NCBI RefSeq assembly: GCF_932276165.1
Contig: NC_063984.1
Coordinates: forward strand, 3,417,501-3,481,500
Origin: Plutella xylostella
Taxonomy: Eukaryota; Arthropoda; Insecta; Lepidoptera; Plutellidae
DNA: 64,000 bases
Reading direction: 5' to 3'
Shown: positions 45,963 through 57,200 of the stretch, piece by piece
Layout of the letters: every line of letters starts with the position of its first letter
How positions within the stretch are numbered: the stretch's first letter is position 1
Notes under the pieces: generated by a model
Told to the model about the DNA's origin: nothing
Databases searched by the model: none
Seen by the model: only the letters and a program-made list of their open reading frames with translations
Position numbers and translations under genes: made by a program

Positions 45963-48280
45963 TTTTTTTTTTTTTTTCTTAATGCATATCTGCCATCAGC
46001 TTGTTTAGCCTTTATCAGATGTGATGACTTCATGTCGAAGGGGAAGAGTTGTCCACTGACAACACCTTCACTTTAAATATGCGAGTATCACTTTATGTTG
46101 AGCAAGTTAGGACGCTTCAAGCGTACAACATCTTTTTCTGTGTTTAAAAGTACTATTGTCAGTGGGTTTATGTGCCTTTCAAGGCGGCCTTTGTAGCTTT
46201 TTATGCGATTTTCGATCTCCTCTTTTACTGTTGGTACTTCCAGGTACTCATGGATTTCTTCATTTTTGGTAAACCAGGGAGCAGCACATATGTTTCTGAG
46301 CACTTTATTTTGAAATCTTTGTATGATTTGTATGTTAGTTGCGCAGGCGGACCCCCAGAGTTCGCTTGCATAAGTCCAGATTGGCTTGAGTACACTGTTG
46401 TAGACAAGAATTTTGTTTGAGAGGGACAGTCTTGAGGTCCTATTTAGCATCCAGTGCAAGTTTCTGTATCGGATTTTCAGAGCGTCTCTTTTTGCAAGGA
46501 TATGCGTCTTCCAGTAGAGACCACGATCCAGGTGGCATCCCAAGTATTTGACACTGGCCTTGTGTGGCAGGATTTCCCCTTTCATTGTTACAGGTGGGCA
46601 GTCACCTCTGCGCAGTGTGAAAGTGATGTGTACAGATTTGCTTGGGCTTGCTTTGATGCGCCATTTGTCCAGCCATTGATCTATTTTATTCAGGTGAGTT
46701 TGTAGCTTTTCTGATGCTATGACAGGATTTGGGCTGCTGGCTAAACATGCGGTATCGTCCGCGTAGGTGGCACACAGGATATCTTCAGACTGCGGAATAT
46801 CAGCGGTGAATATTGTGTATAGGACCGGGCCAAGGACAGAGCCCTGTGGGACGCCAGCTTCAATCTCGCGCAATGCGGAGCATTCCTCGCCAAATTTCAC
46901 TTGGAAGAGGCGGTTGTTCAAGTATGAGTTGATTAACATGTAGACTGTGTTTGGGAGTGCCTTCTTAGTTTTGTAGAGAAGGCCTGCGTGCCAGACACGA
47001 TCGAATGCTTGTTGTATGTCCAGGAACACAGCGGAGCAAAACTCTTTCTTTTCGAATGTTTGTCTTATTTCGTGAACAACTCTATGTACCTGTTCAATGG
47101 TAGAATGGTGAGGTCTAAATCCGAATTGGTGGTCGGGAATGATATTTTCTTGAAATAGTAGTGGTTTAAGTCGACTCAGGAGAAGTTTTTCAAACAGTTT
47201 CGATAGAATAGGCAGGAGACTAATTGGCCGGTATGATGGGACTTCATTTGGTGGTTTTCCATTTTTGTGGACAAGGATGATTTGTGACACTTTTAACAAT
47301 GGTGGGAAATACTGCAATCTTAGCATGGCGTTAAATATTATTGTTATTAGTGTTATTCCTTTAGGTGTTATCTTCTTTAGGATTTCTGCAGTAATAAGGT
47401 CGAACCCAGGGGCCTTAAGATTTTCTAGGGCTTTGATCTGTCTTGCAACTTCTTTTGGGGAGACTGGTTTTATTGGCAAGGACATTTGTTGCGGGCTCTG
47501 TAGGAACTCGTTTATTTCTTCTTCAGTTGACAGGTCGTCTGACTCATTTGTTTTAAATACGTTTTGTAGAAAATCAGCAAACACGTCTGCTTTCTCCTTC
47601 GCACTTCTTGCCCATGTGGCATCCGGGCGTTTTAAGGGTGGCACATGTTTTTGTGGTTGGCTGAGAAATTTAGTGAGTTTCCATAATGAGTGCTCATCAT
47701 TTCTATTAGCGTCACTTTTTTCTAGTCTATCCTGAAGAGTTTCATTCTGCAAGTCATGGATGTACTTTTTGAGTTGTTTTTTTGCTTTATAAAACAAGGA
47801 CTTGTCAGATGGGTGCCGGCTTTGCTGCCACCTTCTTCTCAATCTTCTCTTTTCTTCCACTTTATTTCGAAGCTCTACAGAGAGGTTACATTTGGATTCT
47901 CTAGGCAAGCTAGGAGTTGATTTCCATGCCGCTTCTTGAACAAGCTTTATATAGTCATCCAATGCTCTGTCTACGTCACCTGGTTTTCCATGCCCGGCAA
48001 GTCATTGCTATTCGCTGGCATTAGGTAACAAGTAATCTAGGTTACACTGTTCATAATAGGGAAGAAATCGTTAAACTTTCGGAAAAAGTTGTAGGAAAAA
48101 ATTTTGGAGGGTAGGTATGCACTGCTAGAATTTCACTGAAATATTGTGTTTTGCACTGAGATAACACTATGTAGCAATATCCTTGGCGTTATCTAATGTT
48201 TTTAGATGGTTTTAGTCACAAAACACTCGTATTTAGTAAAATAAAATAAAACAGATGTATGTAGCACAATGTTCCTTGAC

Positions 48281-48312
<32 letters not shown>
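45963..48312 (-). mobile_element. truncated jockey-type LINE insertion
   Basis: Flanked by 11-base repeats TTAAACTAAAC (45952-45962 and 48311-48321). On the minus strand it ends in poly(A) (T15 on plus, 45963-45977). The other end also begins with an A run (T30 on plus, 48283-48312). Between the A run and the RT frame is about 280 bp of non-coding sequence with no known match. ORF1 and the endonuclease are missing. The 5' part may be an internal-deletion remnant of the leader or a second retroposed piece. Confidence 0.75.
46088..47962 (-). CDS. jockey-clade reverse transcriptase, N-truncated
   Basis: 624 codons, open to the natural stop at 46088. The frame extends slightly upstream (GDVDRALDDYIKLVQEA, to about 48003) before hitting stops, so the endonuclease half is gone. 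RT motifs are in order: GFDLITAEILK, YRPISLLPILSKLFEKLL, FGFRPHHSTIEQVH, FLDIQQAFDRVWH, GVPQGSVLGPVLYTIFTADI and the catalytic ATYADDTACLA (about residue 400), then a thumb with VKYLGCHLD and WGSACATNIQIIQRFQNKVL. There is no RNase H, in agreement with the jockey clade and unlike the LINE at 25-30 kb. It cannot mobilise by itself. Confidence 0.88.
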   Translation of the reverse strand: MDDYIKLVQEAAWKSTPSLPRESKCNLSVELRNKVEEKRRLRRRWQQSRHPSDKSLFYKAKKQLKKYIHDLQNETLQDRLEKSDANRNDEHSLWKLTKFLSQPQKHVPPLKRPDATWARSAKEKADVFADFLQNVFKTNESDDLSTEEEINEFLQSPQQMSLPIKPVSPKEVARQIKALENLKAPGFDLITAEILKKITPKGITLITIIFNAMLRLQYFPPLLKVSQIILVHKNGKPPNEVPSYRPISLLPILSKLFEKLLLSRLKPLLFQENIIPDHQFGFRPHHSTIEQVHRVVHEIRQTFEKKEFCSAVFLDIQQAFDRVWHAGLLYKTKKALPNTVYMLINSYLNNRLFQVKFGEECSALREIEAGVPQGSVLGPVLYTIFTADIPQSEDILCATYADDTACLASSPNPVIASEKLQTHLNKIDQWLDKWRIKASPSKSVHITFTLRRGDCPPVTMKGEILPHKASVKYLGCHLDRGLYWKTHILAKRDALKIRYRNLHWMLNRTSRLSLSNKILVYNSVLKPIWTYASELWGSACATNIQIIQRFQNKVLRNICAAPWFTKNEEIHEYLEVPTVKEEIENRIKSYKGRLERHINPLTIVLLNTEKDVVRLKRPNLLNIK

Positions 48313-48317
<5 letters not shown>

Positions 48318-48321
48318 AAAC

Positions 48322-48608
48322 TTACTTACCTATTTTTAAAGCACTTATTAAAGTATGTAGTACCTATATATAATGTGAAATTAATTTGTAAAACCTAAGA
48401 AGCTGTTGACGACAAACATGTTATATACCTACTTACGGTCAAGCTATAAAGCCCTGACATCAATGAGTGCGATTTTGCTAAGACTTTTTATGATAATCAG
48501 TTATTTTTTACTTGCTTTTAGTTGGTTTAGTTGGTGCCAGTTAGCCAGGAACCAAAATGTATACCTACTTATGGCAAATAAACGTTTTTCATTTTTCATT
48601 TTCATTTT
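48322..48608 (+). repeat. retroposon 3' end with TTTTCAT tail
   Basis: Ends GGCAAATAAACG followed by repeats of TTTTTCATTTTCAT (48580-48608), a retroposon-type AT-rich tail. The family upstream is not recognised. No coding sequence. Confidence 0.5.
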
Positions 48609-48773
48609 CATGATCTTCCATCAAAAATCCGACAAGCACCAACTCTGGAAACCTTTAAGAGAATGGTGAAGGAACACTACCTTAAATCAACTGTTTAGCT
48701 GTTATCAGATCATTAAATAAGTATTATAAAATCATGTATGTAGGTATAATATGTATGATATGTATATGATATA
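48609..48773 (+). pseudogene. LINE ORF2 C-terminus and 3' UTR, part 1
   Basis: A short frame reads LPSKIRQAPTLETFKRMVKE, then HYLKSTV and a stop at about 48700; this pattern is the C-terminal end of many LINE ORF2 proteins. The 3' UTR continues to the fold-back at 48774 and resumes after it at 51413. Confidence 0.6.
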
Positions 48774-49302
48774 CAGGGTGTCCCAAAAGTCAACGTCATC
48801 CCTTAAAGGGCTGATAGATCAGCTCATGAGAGGCCAGAATATCACAATATGACCTTAGTAAAAACTCGATAATTTTCGAGATATTGACACTTTTATAAAT
48901 TTGCTGAAAATCGACACCTTGGATCAGTTTTTTGCGTGCCGCCGGTACAAAAATCCATATAGTTAGAATTTGTTTGGTGTTGCATCACCCTGTATAGCCC
49001 TGCTATTGATCGCATCAAAAAAAAAATATCGAGTAATGCTGTATGTTTAAAAAAAACACGGTTTTCAAAGTCATAAAAGGTAATCGTATTTTTTTATAAA
49101 CAACTTTGACCCTACATACTGTAAAAAAATAAACCACGCAAACCTGGCACCTTATTTGAAAAGATTGCTCATTTAATGCAGTTTCCAAAATGGTATGAAA
49201 CGTTGCTATTGTTTCAATTAACAAAAAAGTTATTGCTATTTTAGTACAAAACGACCTCGATGTAAAATTGTTTGAAGGAAATTTATCTGACTGAATTTAT
49301 TA

Positions 49303-50283
49303 TACCCCATCCACACGCTCGGCGAACAATGGCAAACAGCAAACAGCAAACACTGACGTGTGGATGGGTGTTTGTCGTTGTTTGCCTGTTTGTGTTTGTG
49401 TTCGCCAGTGTTCGGCATCGGTGTCGGTTTTTCTTGCCAGATCAAAGGATGTTCGGCAAACAGTTCGCTACGTATCCACACGTCTGGCAGCGATCAGTAT
49501 GCGCGCTAGCATTGCGGGAGGCGGACGTACCAACTTGCTACACTTTTTCGTTGGCGCGCATTTTTTTAAATGTATGTTCACCGATTACTCCGCCGTTTAT
49601 GAACCGATTTTGAAAATTCTTTTTTTTTTGTATTGGGTTGAGCTCCCAAGTGGTCCCATTTTTTTTCAGAATTTTATCTCACCCCTTAGGGTGGGTAAAG
49701 GGGTAAAAACAGGGTATGAATTTCCATTTTGGACACGTATTAACCGATTCTAATGAAATTAAAAACATAAATATAGTTCTTGTAACAAAAAAATATGATG
49801 GTGACCTTGAGCTGATCTGATGATGGAAACGGAAGGCAGTCAAGGGAACTCCTCAACGGTATATAGCAACTACCTCGTGTTTAGGCTTGAATGATTCGTA
49901 TTGATTAGTAGGACTTTTTGGTATCATTTGCATCTTACTTTTGATTAAAAATTATTTCAAATAAACTAAAAACTATAATACCTATAAAATAATAATTAAA
50001 AAGAATTTTTTAAATATTTTTTTTTATTATTATTATTATCCCATCATCGTCTTTGCTTTCTTCTTATTTTCCTTTTTTCTTTCTCTTGCTTTAATTTATA
50101 TAATAAAAATATGTCAACCCGAAAGTAATAGCTCGACGTCCGCCGTGTTTGCCGGTTCGGAATGTTATGAGCGTTCGCCGAGCATGTGGATGGCTGTTTG
50201 TGTTCGGTGATTGTGGTTGGTGTTTGCGACTTTGTTTGCTGTTTGCTGTGTTTGTGACAAACAGCAAGCGTATGGATGGGGCT
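49303..50283. mobile_element. Harbinger-like insertion in the left arm, 981 bp
   Basis: Interrupts the left arm of the fold-back. The right arm gives the uninterrupted sequence (GAATTTATTAAGGGTAAG after complementing), so the TTA at 49300-49302 and 50284-50286 is a 3-bp target duplication, as for PIF/Harbinger. Ends are TACCCCATCCACACGCT and AGCGTATGGATGGGGCT. GCAAACAGCAAACA-type subterminal repeats occur on both sides. No transposase frame. It contains copy 2 of the dispersed repeat. Confidence 0.7.
49571..49985 (+). repeat. dispersed repeat, copy 2
   Basis: Matches 33090-33505, from TGTATGTTCACCGATTACTC to AAACTAAAAACTATAA. It lies inside the Harbinger-like element, the innermost layer of this nest. 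Confidence 0.8.
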
Positions 50284-51412
50284 TTAAGGGTAAGTCATGT
50301 TGGAATGAGTAAAAGTAAAATAGGTGGCGTGGCCGGGAGTGGAAAAAGAGATAACGTTGTCACAGTTAATAAAAAAACGCATTTTCAGTATCTTTCTCGA
50401 AAAAAGTGGACTATAGCAACTCCACATTCCCCATAAATGTAGCGCATGGTAACGTATATTCCTGAGTAGTGCTAATGTGTGATATTGTACAAGTAAAACG
50501 CTTACACATGTACATTGTACACCCACAGTATCCAAAAAATGGACAGATCAGTTTGTCATTAACATTACCTCTAAGTACTTGTTATTTATTTTAAAGTTAT
50601 TGTTAAACAAAACCAAACTCTCCAAATTATGATTATGACCATTAATGAGTATTATTTTTTGCTGATTATGTACTTAATATAATAATAAGGTGTTATAATT
50701 TTGAGAAATAAAAATAAAAGTCAATAAATGTTAGTTTTTTTTAAATCAGGTGTAAAAAACGCAAAATATGTTTTATAAGAGTTTGGTAATTTTTTTCTTA
50801 GCTATTTTTGCGTCATCTATGTTGCCACGGCTGACCCCACCACCTATTTTACTTTTACTCATTCCAACATGACTTACCCTTAATAAATTCAGTCAGATAA
50901 ATTTCCTTCAAACAATTTTACATCGAGGTCGTTTTGTACTAAAATAGCAATAACTTTTTTGTTAATTGAAACAATAGCAACGTTTTATACCATTTTGGAA
51001 ACTACATTAAATGAGCAATCTTTTCAAATAAGGTGCCAGATTTGCGTCGTATATTTTTTTTACAGTATGTAGAGTCAAAGTTGTTTATAAAAAAATACGA
51101 TTACCTTTTATGACTTTGAAAACCGTGTTTTTTTTAAACATACAGCATTTTTCGATATTTTTTTTGGCTGCGATCAATAGCAAGGCTATACAGGGTGATG
51201 TAACACCAAATAAATTCTAACAATATGGATTTTTTGTACCGGCGGCACGCAAAAAACTGATCCAAGGTGTCGATTTTCAGTAAATTTATATAAGTGTCAA
51301 TATCTCGAAAATTATCGAGTTTTTACTAGGGTCATATTGTGATATTCTGGCCTCTCATAAGCTGACCTATCAGCCCTTTAGGGGATGACGTTGACTTTTG
51401 GGACACCCTGTA

Positions 51413-51726
51413 TATGTATGTGTGTGTATATATTTATATATGTATTATATTGTATATAATTGTGTATGTAATACATGTAGTTGGCGTATGTACTTGTGTG
51501 TCCTATATTTAGTGTGTAGTTAGATAATAATACATTAAATTAAACTATATTCCCCGAGTAAGTACACTGTACCCCTTTTATATCTAGTCCATCCATCCAA
51601 AGGTTGTCTGGAAGAGATCGCTATAAGCGATAAGACCGCCTTTTGTACTCTAGTTAAGTGTCTATGTAAAATTGTTAATTATTTCTTGGTGTACAAATAA
51701 AGAGTACTCTATCTATCTATCTACAT
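51413..51726 (+). repeat. LINE 3' UTR, part 2, with TCTA tail
   Basis: Resumes the LINE after the fold-back. GAAGAGATCGCTATAAGCGA, AGACCGCCTTTTGTACTC and GGTGTACAAATAAAGAG are followed by a TCTA microsatellite tail (51708-51722). The same 3' end appears inverted at 33.80-34.12 kb. Confidence 0.75.
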
Positions 51727-51762
51727 ACTCAGTCTGATGTCTAACAGCTAACTTGAAGAATT
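51727..51762. repeat. 36-bp direct repeat, right copy
   Basis: Identical to 45320-45355. It follows directly after the TCTA tail of the LINE fragment. Confidence 0.8.
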
Positions 51763-53276
51763 AAGGTAGCAACTTGGCCACTCCGAGACAACAAATAGAA
51801 GTAGTTTAATACAAATAGAAATCATTATGATGAGTAAATTTTCAATGGTAGATATTTTTATTTAGGTAAGTACCAGCTAAGTCTTTCCTACCATTTGATT
51901 ATATGTAGTTAACCTTAAATAACGACCACTGTAGTGTACAATTTTGAATAAATCAGTATTTTACGGTAGGCTGGTTCCACTGAATCGAAGTGTTGTGCAT
52001 TGAAATTCAGATAAACGCGACGTGCGCGATACGCGTGTGAAAATTATAATTAAAATTTCCACTTTTCGACGTAAAATGAGAACTTATTAAAATTAACCTG
52101 TGAGCTCCCGAAAGCGCAATATGACGCGTGTAGCAATAGATTTTTATTGTTTTCACGGGTTCAACCGGTTAATCAAAATAGATTTAATTTTAAAACCAAA
52201 AAAATTGTTAATAATAAAAAAAAGTAAAAATGTAAAGGGTGTTTAGAATTGCACTTCTTGGTCAATTTACATAGCATTTGATAGCATTTAAGATCTGTTG
52301 TAGTAAGGTCCTTGTACATTATTTTATGTTTACTTAACTATCCATATCCACCATGTTTGAAATGTGTTTTTGCTAAATGAGCTTTGTGATCTTAAACGTA
52401 AATTAACGAGTTATTACGAAGATGTGACCGATATTGTAAAATCGAGGAGAATAGGGGAACCTGAGTGTACACGAGGACGAGACGAGGACCAATAAACCTA
52501 AGGTCAAATCATATCTACATAAAGTGTGTGAATCTGCGTAATTCTGGGTTTGTTCCGCTGCGATACTTCCCAAAAGTTTTAAGGACTGAATATTTTATCT
52601 TGACAAAAGGCCGACCTTTTTTTATTCAAAGAAATTTTACCATTCTATTTATGAAAAAGTGGGAATATTCTCGTAGACTTAATTTTAATAATTTTGGCGG
52701 GTGAACTTTGTTCTTTATTTAGGTCGGATTAAACTTTTTTAGTGCCTACACCGCCTTGTTGTAAGTAAAAATTTACTCCTTTTGCATATTTTCGCCCAGG
52801 ACAGCCCTTAGCTGTAAATAGCGTCTAAAATTTCAACTGCACCACCACAAACGGTACATACTACATATTAAACCGAGTTTAGCCGCACACGTAAGCGGAG
52901 TGTACACAGGGGGTTCACACCTTAAGTAGACGAACGAACGAGAATTGCCAGGAAACCAGCACGCTTAATACAACGAGATACAGTCGTGTTTAGAGCTGCA
53001 GTTTTGCTTTTCCTAAGCTTCGGAGTGCTGTGCTAATCACGGCTCTATCTCGTTGTAGTAAGCTTGCGGATTGCGTGTCAATTCTTGTACGTTCGTCGAT
53101 TTAGAGAGTGGCCCCCCAGGCCATGCCGTCGCTTTCAAGCTCTCTGGATCCTTTCAGACAGCAGACGGCGCTGGCTCGGCCTAGGACCTCACTCTATCTT
53201 ACGATTAACGGAGTTTGGGAGAGCTGCAGCGCTAACCATAAATCTATCTCGTTGTGTTAAACGTACATATTGCTTG
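51763..53276. other. no gene; repeat scraps
   Basis: AT-rich with only chance frames. 52930-53276 has three variants of the block CTATCTCGTTGT(A/G) (one inverted at 52965) and GCTTCGGAGTGCTGTGC, linking it to the repeat at 2.3 and 44.3 kb. The last four bases, CTTG, are the LTR element's target duplication. Confidence 0.5.
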
Positions 53277-53496
53277 TGTTAGACAAATTTTATACTAGTG
53301 GGAATTTATTTTTCATGGTCTGGCAACTCAAAAATATAAAAGTTGGTCGGGTAGTTGGGTTTATTAAAAAATATAATATGGCGAATTTTCTCTCGGCAAC
53401 GGAACGATTCGGCTGGTCTTGATTCTGTTGTCTGGTACTTAACTACGATAAGAAGACATTAATAAATAGTGATCCAGAGAAAGGTGTTTTCTTACA
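53277..53496 (+). repeat. 5' LTR, 220 bp
   Basis: TGTTAGACAAATTTTATAC to GGTGTTTTCTTACA. It contains AATATAAAAG (53334) as a TATA-like box and an ATTAATAAATAG block near the 3' side that may act in polyadenylation. Identical to the 3' LTR except at position 7. Confidence 0.93.
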
Positions 53497-54286
53497 AGTC
53501 GGAAGCGAGACAAATCTACGTGCCTGATCAAAGGCCGTTCGGACTACAGTATCTGCTGCTGCGTGTTTTCAGGTCAGACTTTTGATATTCCATATTGTTC
53601 ACCTCCTGAGGCTGAAGAACTCCAATCTGTGTTTTCGGTACATGTGTGACAATGTGTGTACTTACTTTACTTATGCGGAAGTGAACTAAAATTGTCCCAT
53701 TGGTTATTGTGATTACCTATTTCTGGCAAAGTGTTACGTATTTCCCGGGCTCCATGAGCTTCATAAAGTGATTATTTGATAATGAAGTGAATTAAAATTG
53801 ACCATTGATTGTAGTGCTTATAATTTCGGGCCAAGTGTAACATATTTTTTGGGCCACGAGATTTCTGGTGATACCCAGTTGTATTTGTACCGCATACATG
53901 AGCATTATTTTAATTTTATGCTCACAATTTAATGAAATTGCTTAATTGGTGTGAGTTGTGATTTGTGAAGTAGCTACTTATAACGGAACACTGATCGTTT
54001 AAATACTTGGTTACTATAAGTACTTTACATGCTAAACCGATGATAATATTAATCAAATATATCATAGAATCTTCCTTTATTTTATATTTAGTGAATGATT
54101 AATCGAATTAATCCGATGTTTTTTTTGTAAGAGTTAATTCCTAATGTAATATAGTGAATGTGAGTACCTATATTGAGGTTATTGATATTTTTTGGTTCTG
54201 TTTTGTATATTATAAGTGTTGGTCGTGTTTTATTTTGAATCGCTTTGGAGTTTACTGTCGGTTAAAAGTAAAAATTAAGATTAATA
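53497..54286 (+). other. leader of the LTR retrotransposon
   Basis: Untranslated 790 bases between the 5' LTR and the gag-pol start codon, AT-rich with no long frame. The packaging signal and primer-binding site should lie here but neither is evident. Confidence 0.7.
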
Positions 54287-57200
54287 ATGGGTAAAACAAA
54301 AAAAAGTCAACGTCGCAAGCGAAGTGAAAGTTCAAGTACTGAATCAGTTTCAAGTGATGATAGCAATGTACGGCGAAGATCTAAACACAGCAAACGTCGA
54401 CGGTACAATCGGAAACATCGTAGGGAATCCAGTAGTCGAACAGGCTCTGATAGCCATTCCTGTTGTGCTGCTCGTAGCCAAAATCGTGAGATAGCGCAAA
54501 CACCACCGTTACCAACTCAGTTACCTGTAAACTTACAAACACAGGTACATCTACCAGAACAAATGCCAACTCAGGTACATGTACCAGAACAACTGCCAGC
54601 TCAGGTACCTACTATACTGCAACCATTATTGCCAGTTCAACCGAATAATAATTCAACACAAACATCGATGGCAATGAGTAACCAACAACAGTTTGCTAAT
54701 CCAAACTTTTGGGCACAAAATAATTTCCCAGTTGCATTTAGTGTCGTACCCGAGTTTGACCCAAGTGACAACAGCCAGACCGTTGAGAATTGGATAAATA
54801 AAGTAAACGAGTGCGCACAGATTTATTCATGGAACGATCGTCAAATTTGTCACTACGCCCTTCCAAAACTGAATGGTCTCGCTAAAAAATGGTACCAGGG
54901 ATTGCCTTCTGTGCTATTCACTTGGGCGGAGTGGACACAGAAACTTAAATTGGCATTTCCATCTAACGAAAATTATGGTGACTTGTTAGCTGCCATGCTA
55001 AAGTACCGATGTAGGTTTAACCAATCGTTGGAACACTATTATTATGACAAAATGACACTAATCAATAAATGCGAAATATCAGGAGCAAAAGCTGTTGGGT
55101 GCCTTATTCATGGTATCGACGATAAATTTGTAAGGATGGGCGCAGGTGCAAGTATGTTTACAGAACCGGAGCAGGTTCTTAATTATTTGCGGACCGTATC
55201 ACAAAGTGAGGCCAATGCTCAAACTCGCGGTAGAAATACTGGTCAAAGTAGGCAACCTTATAGACCCCAGGTAGATCAGTCACGTAATAATCAGGATAGT
55301 ACCTATAATTACAATACGGGTCAAACAGTCAGATGTTTCAACTGCAATGAGATAGGGCACATTAGTTTAAAATGTAATAAACCAATCAAGAAATGCAGCC
55401 TTTGTTTCAAATTTGGACATATTACGAAAGACTGTCGAAGAAATAGTAGCTCAACATCACAAGAGACTAATAAGGGTCCCACTAGAATGGAAAATAACCA
55501 AACTGTTCTATGCATAGGTGATAGTGACTCTGGTAACAGAAAGTTCTACAAGAATGTAAAGGTTGATGACACAGAGTTACAAGGGTATGTTGACTTAGGT
55601 AGCAAATGTAGTATTATTCGTGAGTCTGACGCAATGAAGGTGACGTCTTCTAAATGGGTAACTACTGACTTACCAATATTACATGGATTCGGAAATTCTT
55701 CTGTGAAACCATTGGGAAAATTTAAAGCTAATATAGAATTAGATTCTGTTAGGGCTGAAACTGAAATATTAATTGTTCAAGATCATTATTTGCATACTCA
55801 AATTCTAATCGGGCAATCTTTTACCGAGAAGCCTAACATAATTGTTTTAAAAACGACTAATGAATTATTGTTTATGAATTCACCCGAAACGAATGAGGCC
55901 AAGGATAAAATAAAGTTAACAGCTTTAGAGGATATATTAATCCCATCAGGATTTACAGTACCTGTCGATGTAAGTACGGATGACGACCACCAGGGTGCTC
56001 TTTATGTTGAGTACAGTCATAGGCATCTCCCTAATAATGAGTACCTAATTCTGCCTGGTATTTATAATTTCGATGGCGGTAGGGGATATATTATGATTTC
56101 AAACTTGTCACCTAACGTTTTGAATATACAAAAATCGAATTTACTCGCAAGGGGATATAAGTACAATGAATTCAAATCGGAATACATTGGTAATATAACT
56201 GAAGGCCAAGCCTGTGAGCCACTCCCTCTTGATGACATCACCATAAGTGCAGATGTGCCAGAAGAGAATCGACAACAGTTAAAAAATTTGTTAGATAAAT
56301 ATCGTGATTGTTTTGCTATGAACCTAAGTGAAATTGGCAAAACAAATCTATCAGAAATGACAATAACATTGACAGATGAAAGGCCGGTAGTCTATAATCC
56401 TTATAGAATGTCACAAATTGAAAAACAAGAATTAAATAGGATTATAGATGATCTATTAAGTAATGGCATAATAAGAGAAAGTACTTCTCCTTATTCAAGT
56501 CCTGTGATATTAGTTAATAAAAAGAATGGTGAAAAAAGGCTCTGTATTGATTATAGGGCATTAAATAGAAAGACCCTTAAGGACAAATACCCGTTACCTC
56601 GTATAGAGGATCAGTTGGATAGTTTAGGTGGTAATAAATATTTCACAAATCTGGACCTTTTTTCGGGGTATTACCAAGTGCCAATGAGCGAGTCGAGTAA
56701 ATCACTTACAGCCTTCATTACTCCAGACGGCTTATATGAATTTGAGAGAATGCCCTTCGGGCTTGCTAATGCTCCGAGTGTATTTCAAAGAACGATGAAC
56801 CGTTTGCTGAAAGGACCTGGTAATATGAGGTCTAATATGGCTATTGCTTATATGGATGACCTTTTAGTTGTGTCCAAAACGTTTCAAGAAGGATTGGTAA
56901 AGTTAGAACAGGTTTTACAACTGTTACGATCAGCTAATCTTACTTTAAATCTGAAAAAGTGTAACTTTTTCCAGACGAACATCAATTATCTCGGTTACGA
57001 AATAAGTGCCGAAGGGATTCGTCCGAACTTGACTAAAATTGAGGCAGTCGCCCAATTTCCCACACCCACTAATGTCCATGAAGTTCGCCAGTTTGTTGGA
57101 CTAACGAGTTACTTTCGACGTTTTATCCAAAATTATTCTGTTATTGCGAAACCATTAACAGTACTTACCAAAAAGAACGTTGCTTGGCATTTTGGTGAGC

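Larger units (their letters stand above)
48774..51410. mobile_element. mariner-like fold-back with ~570-bp inverted repeats
   Basis: Flanked by TA. Ends CAGGGTGTCCCAAAAGTCAA / TTGACTTTTGGGACACCCTG. The left arm (48774-49302 plus 50287-50330) is the reverse complement of the right arm (50838-51410) with only a few percent differences by eye. About 500 bp of unique loop remains (50331-50837). Element length without the nested insert is about 1.65 kb. No transposase. The arms contain CGACACCTTGGATCAG and GTGCCGCCGGTACAAAAA. Confidence 0.85.

Noticed and set aside
45320..51762. 36-bp repeats as the target duplication of the LINE ending at 51726
   Set aside because: The LINE fragment seems to start near 48609, after another retroposon tail, so the left copy does not touch its 5' end; kept as an open observation only.
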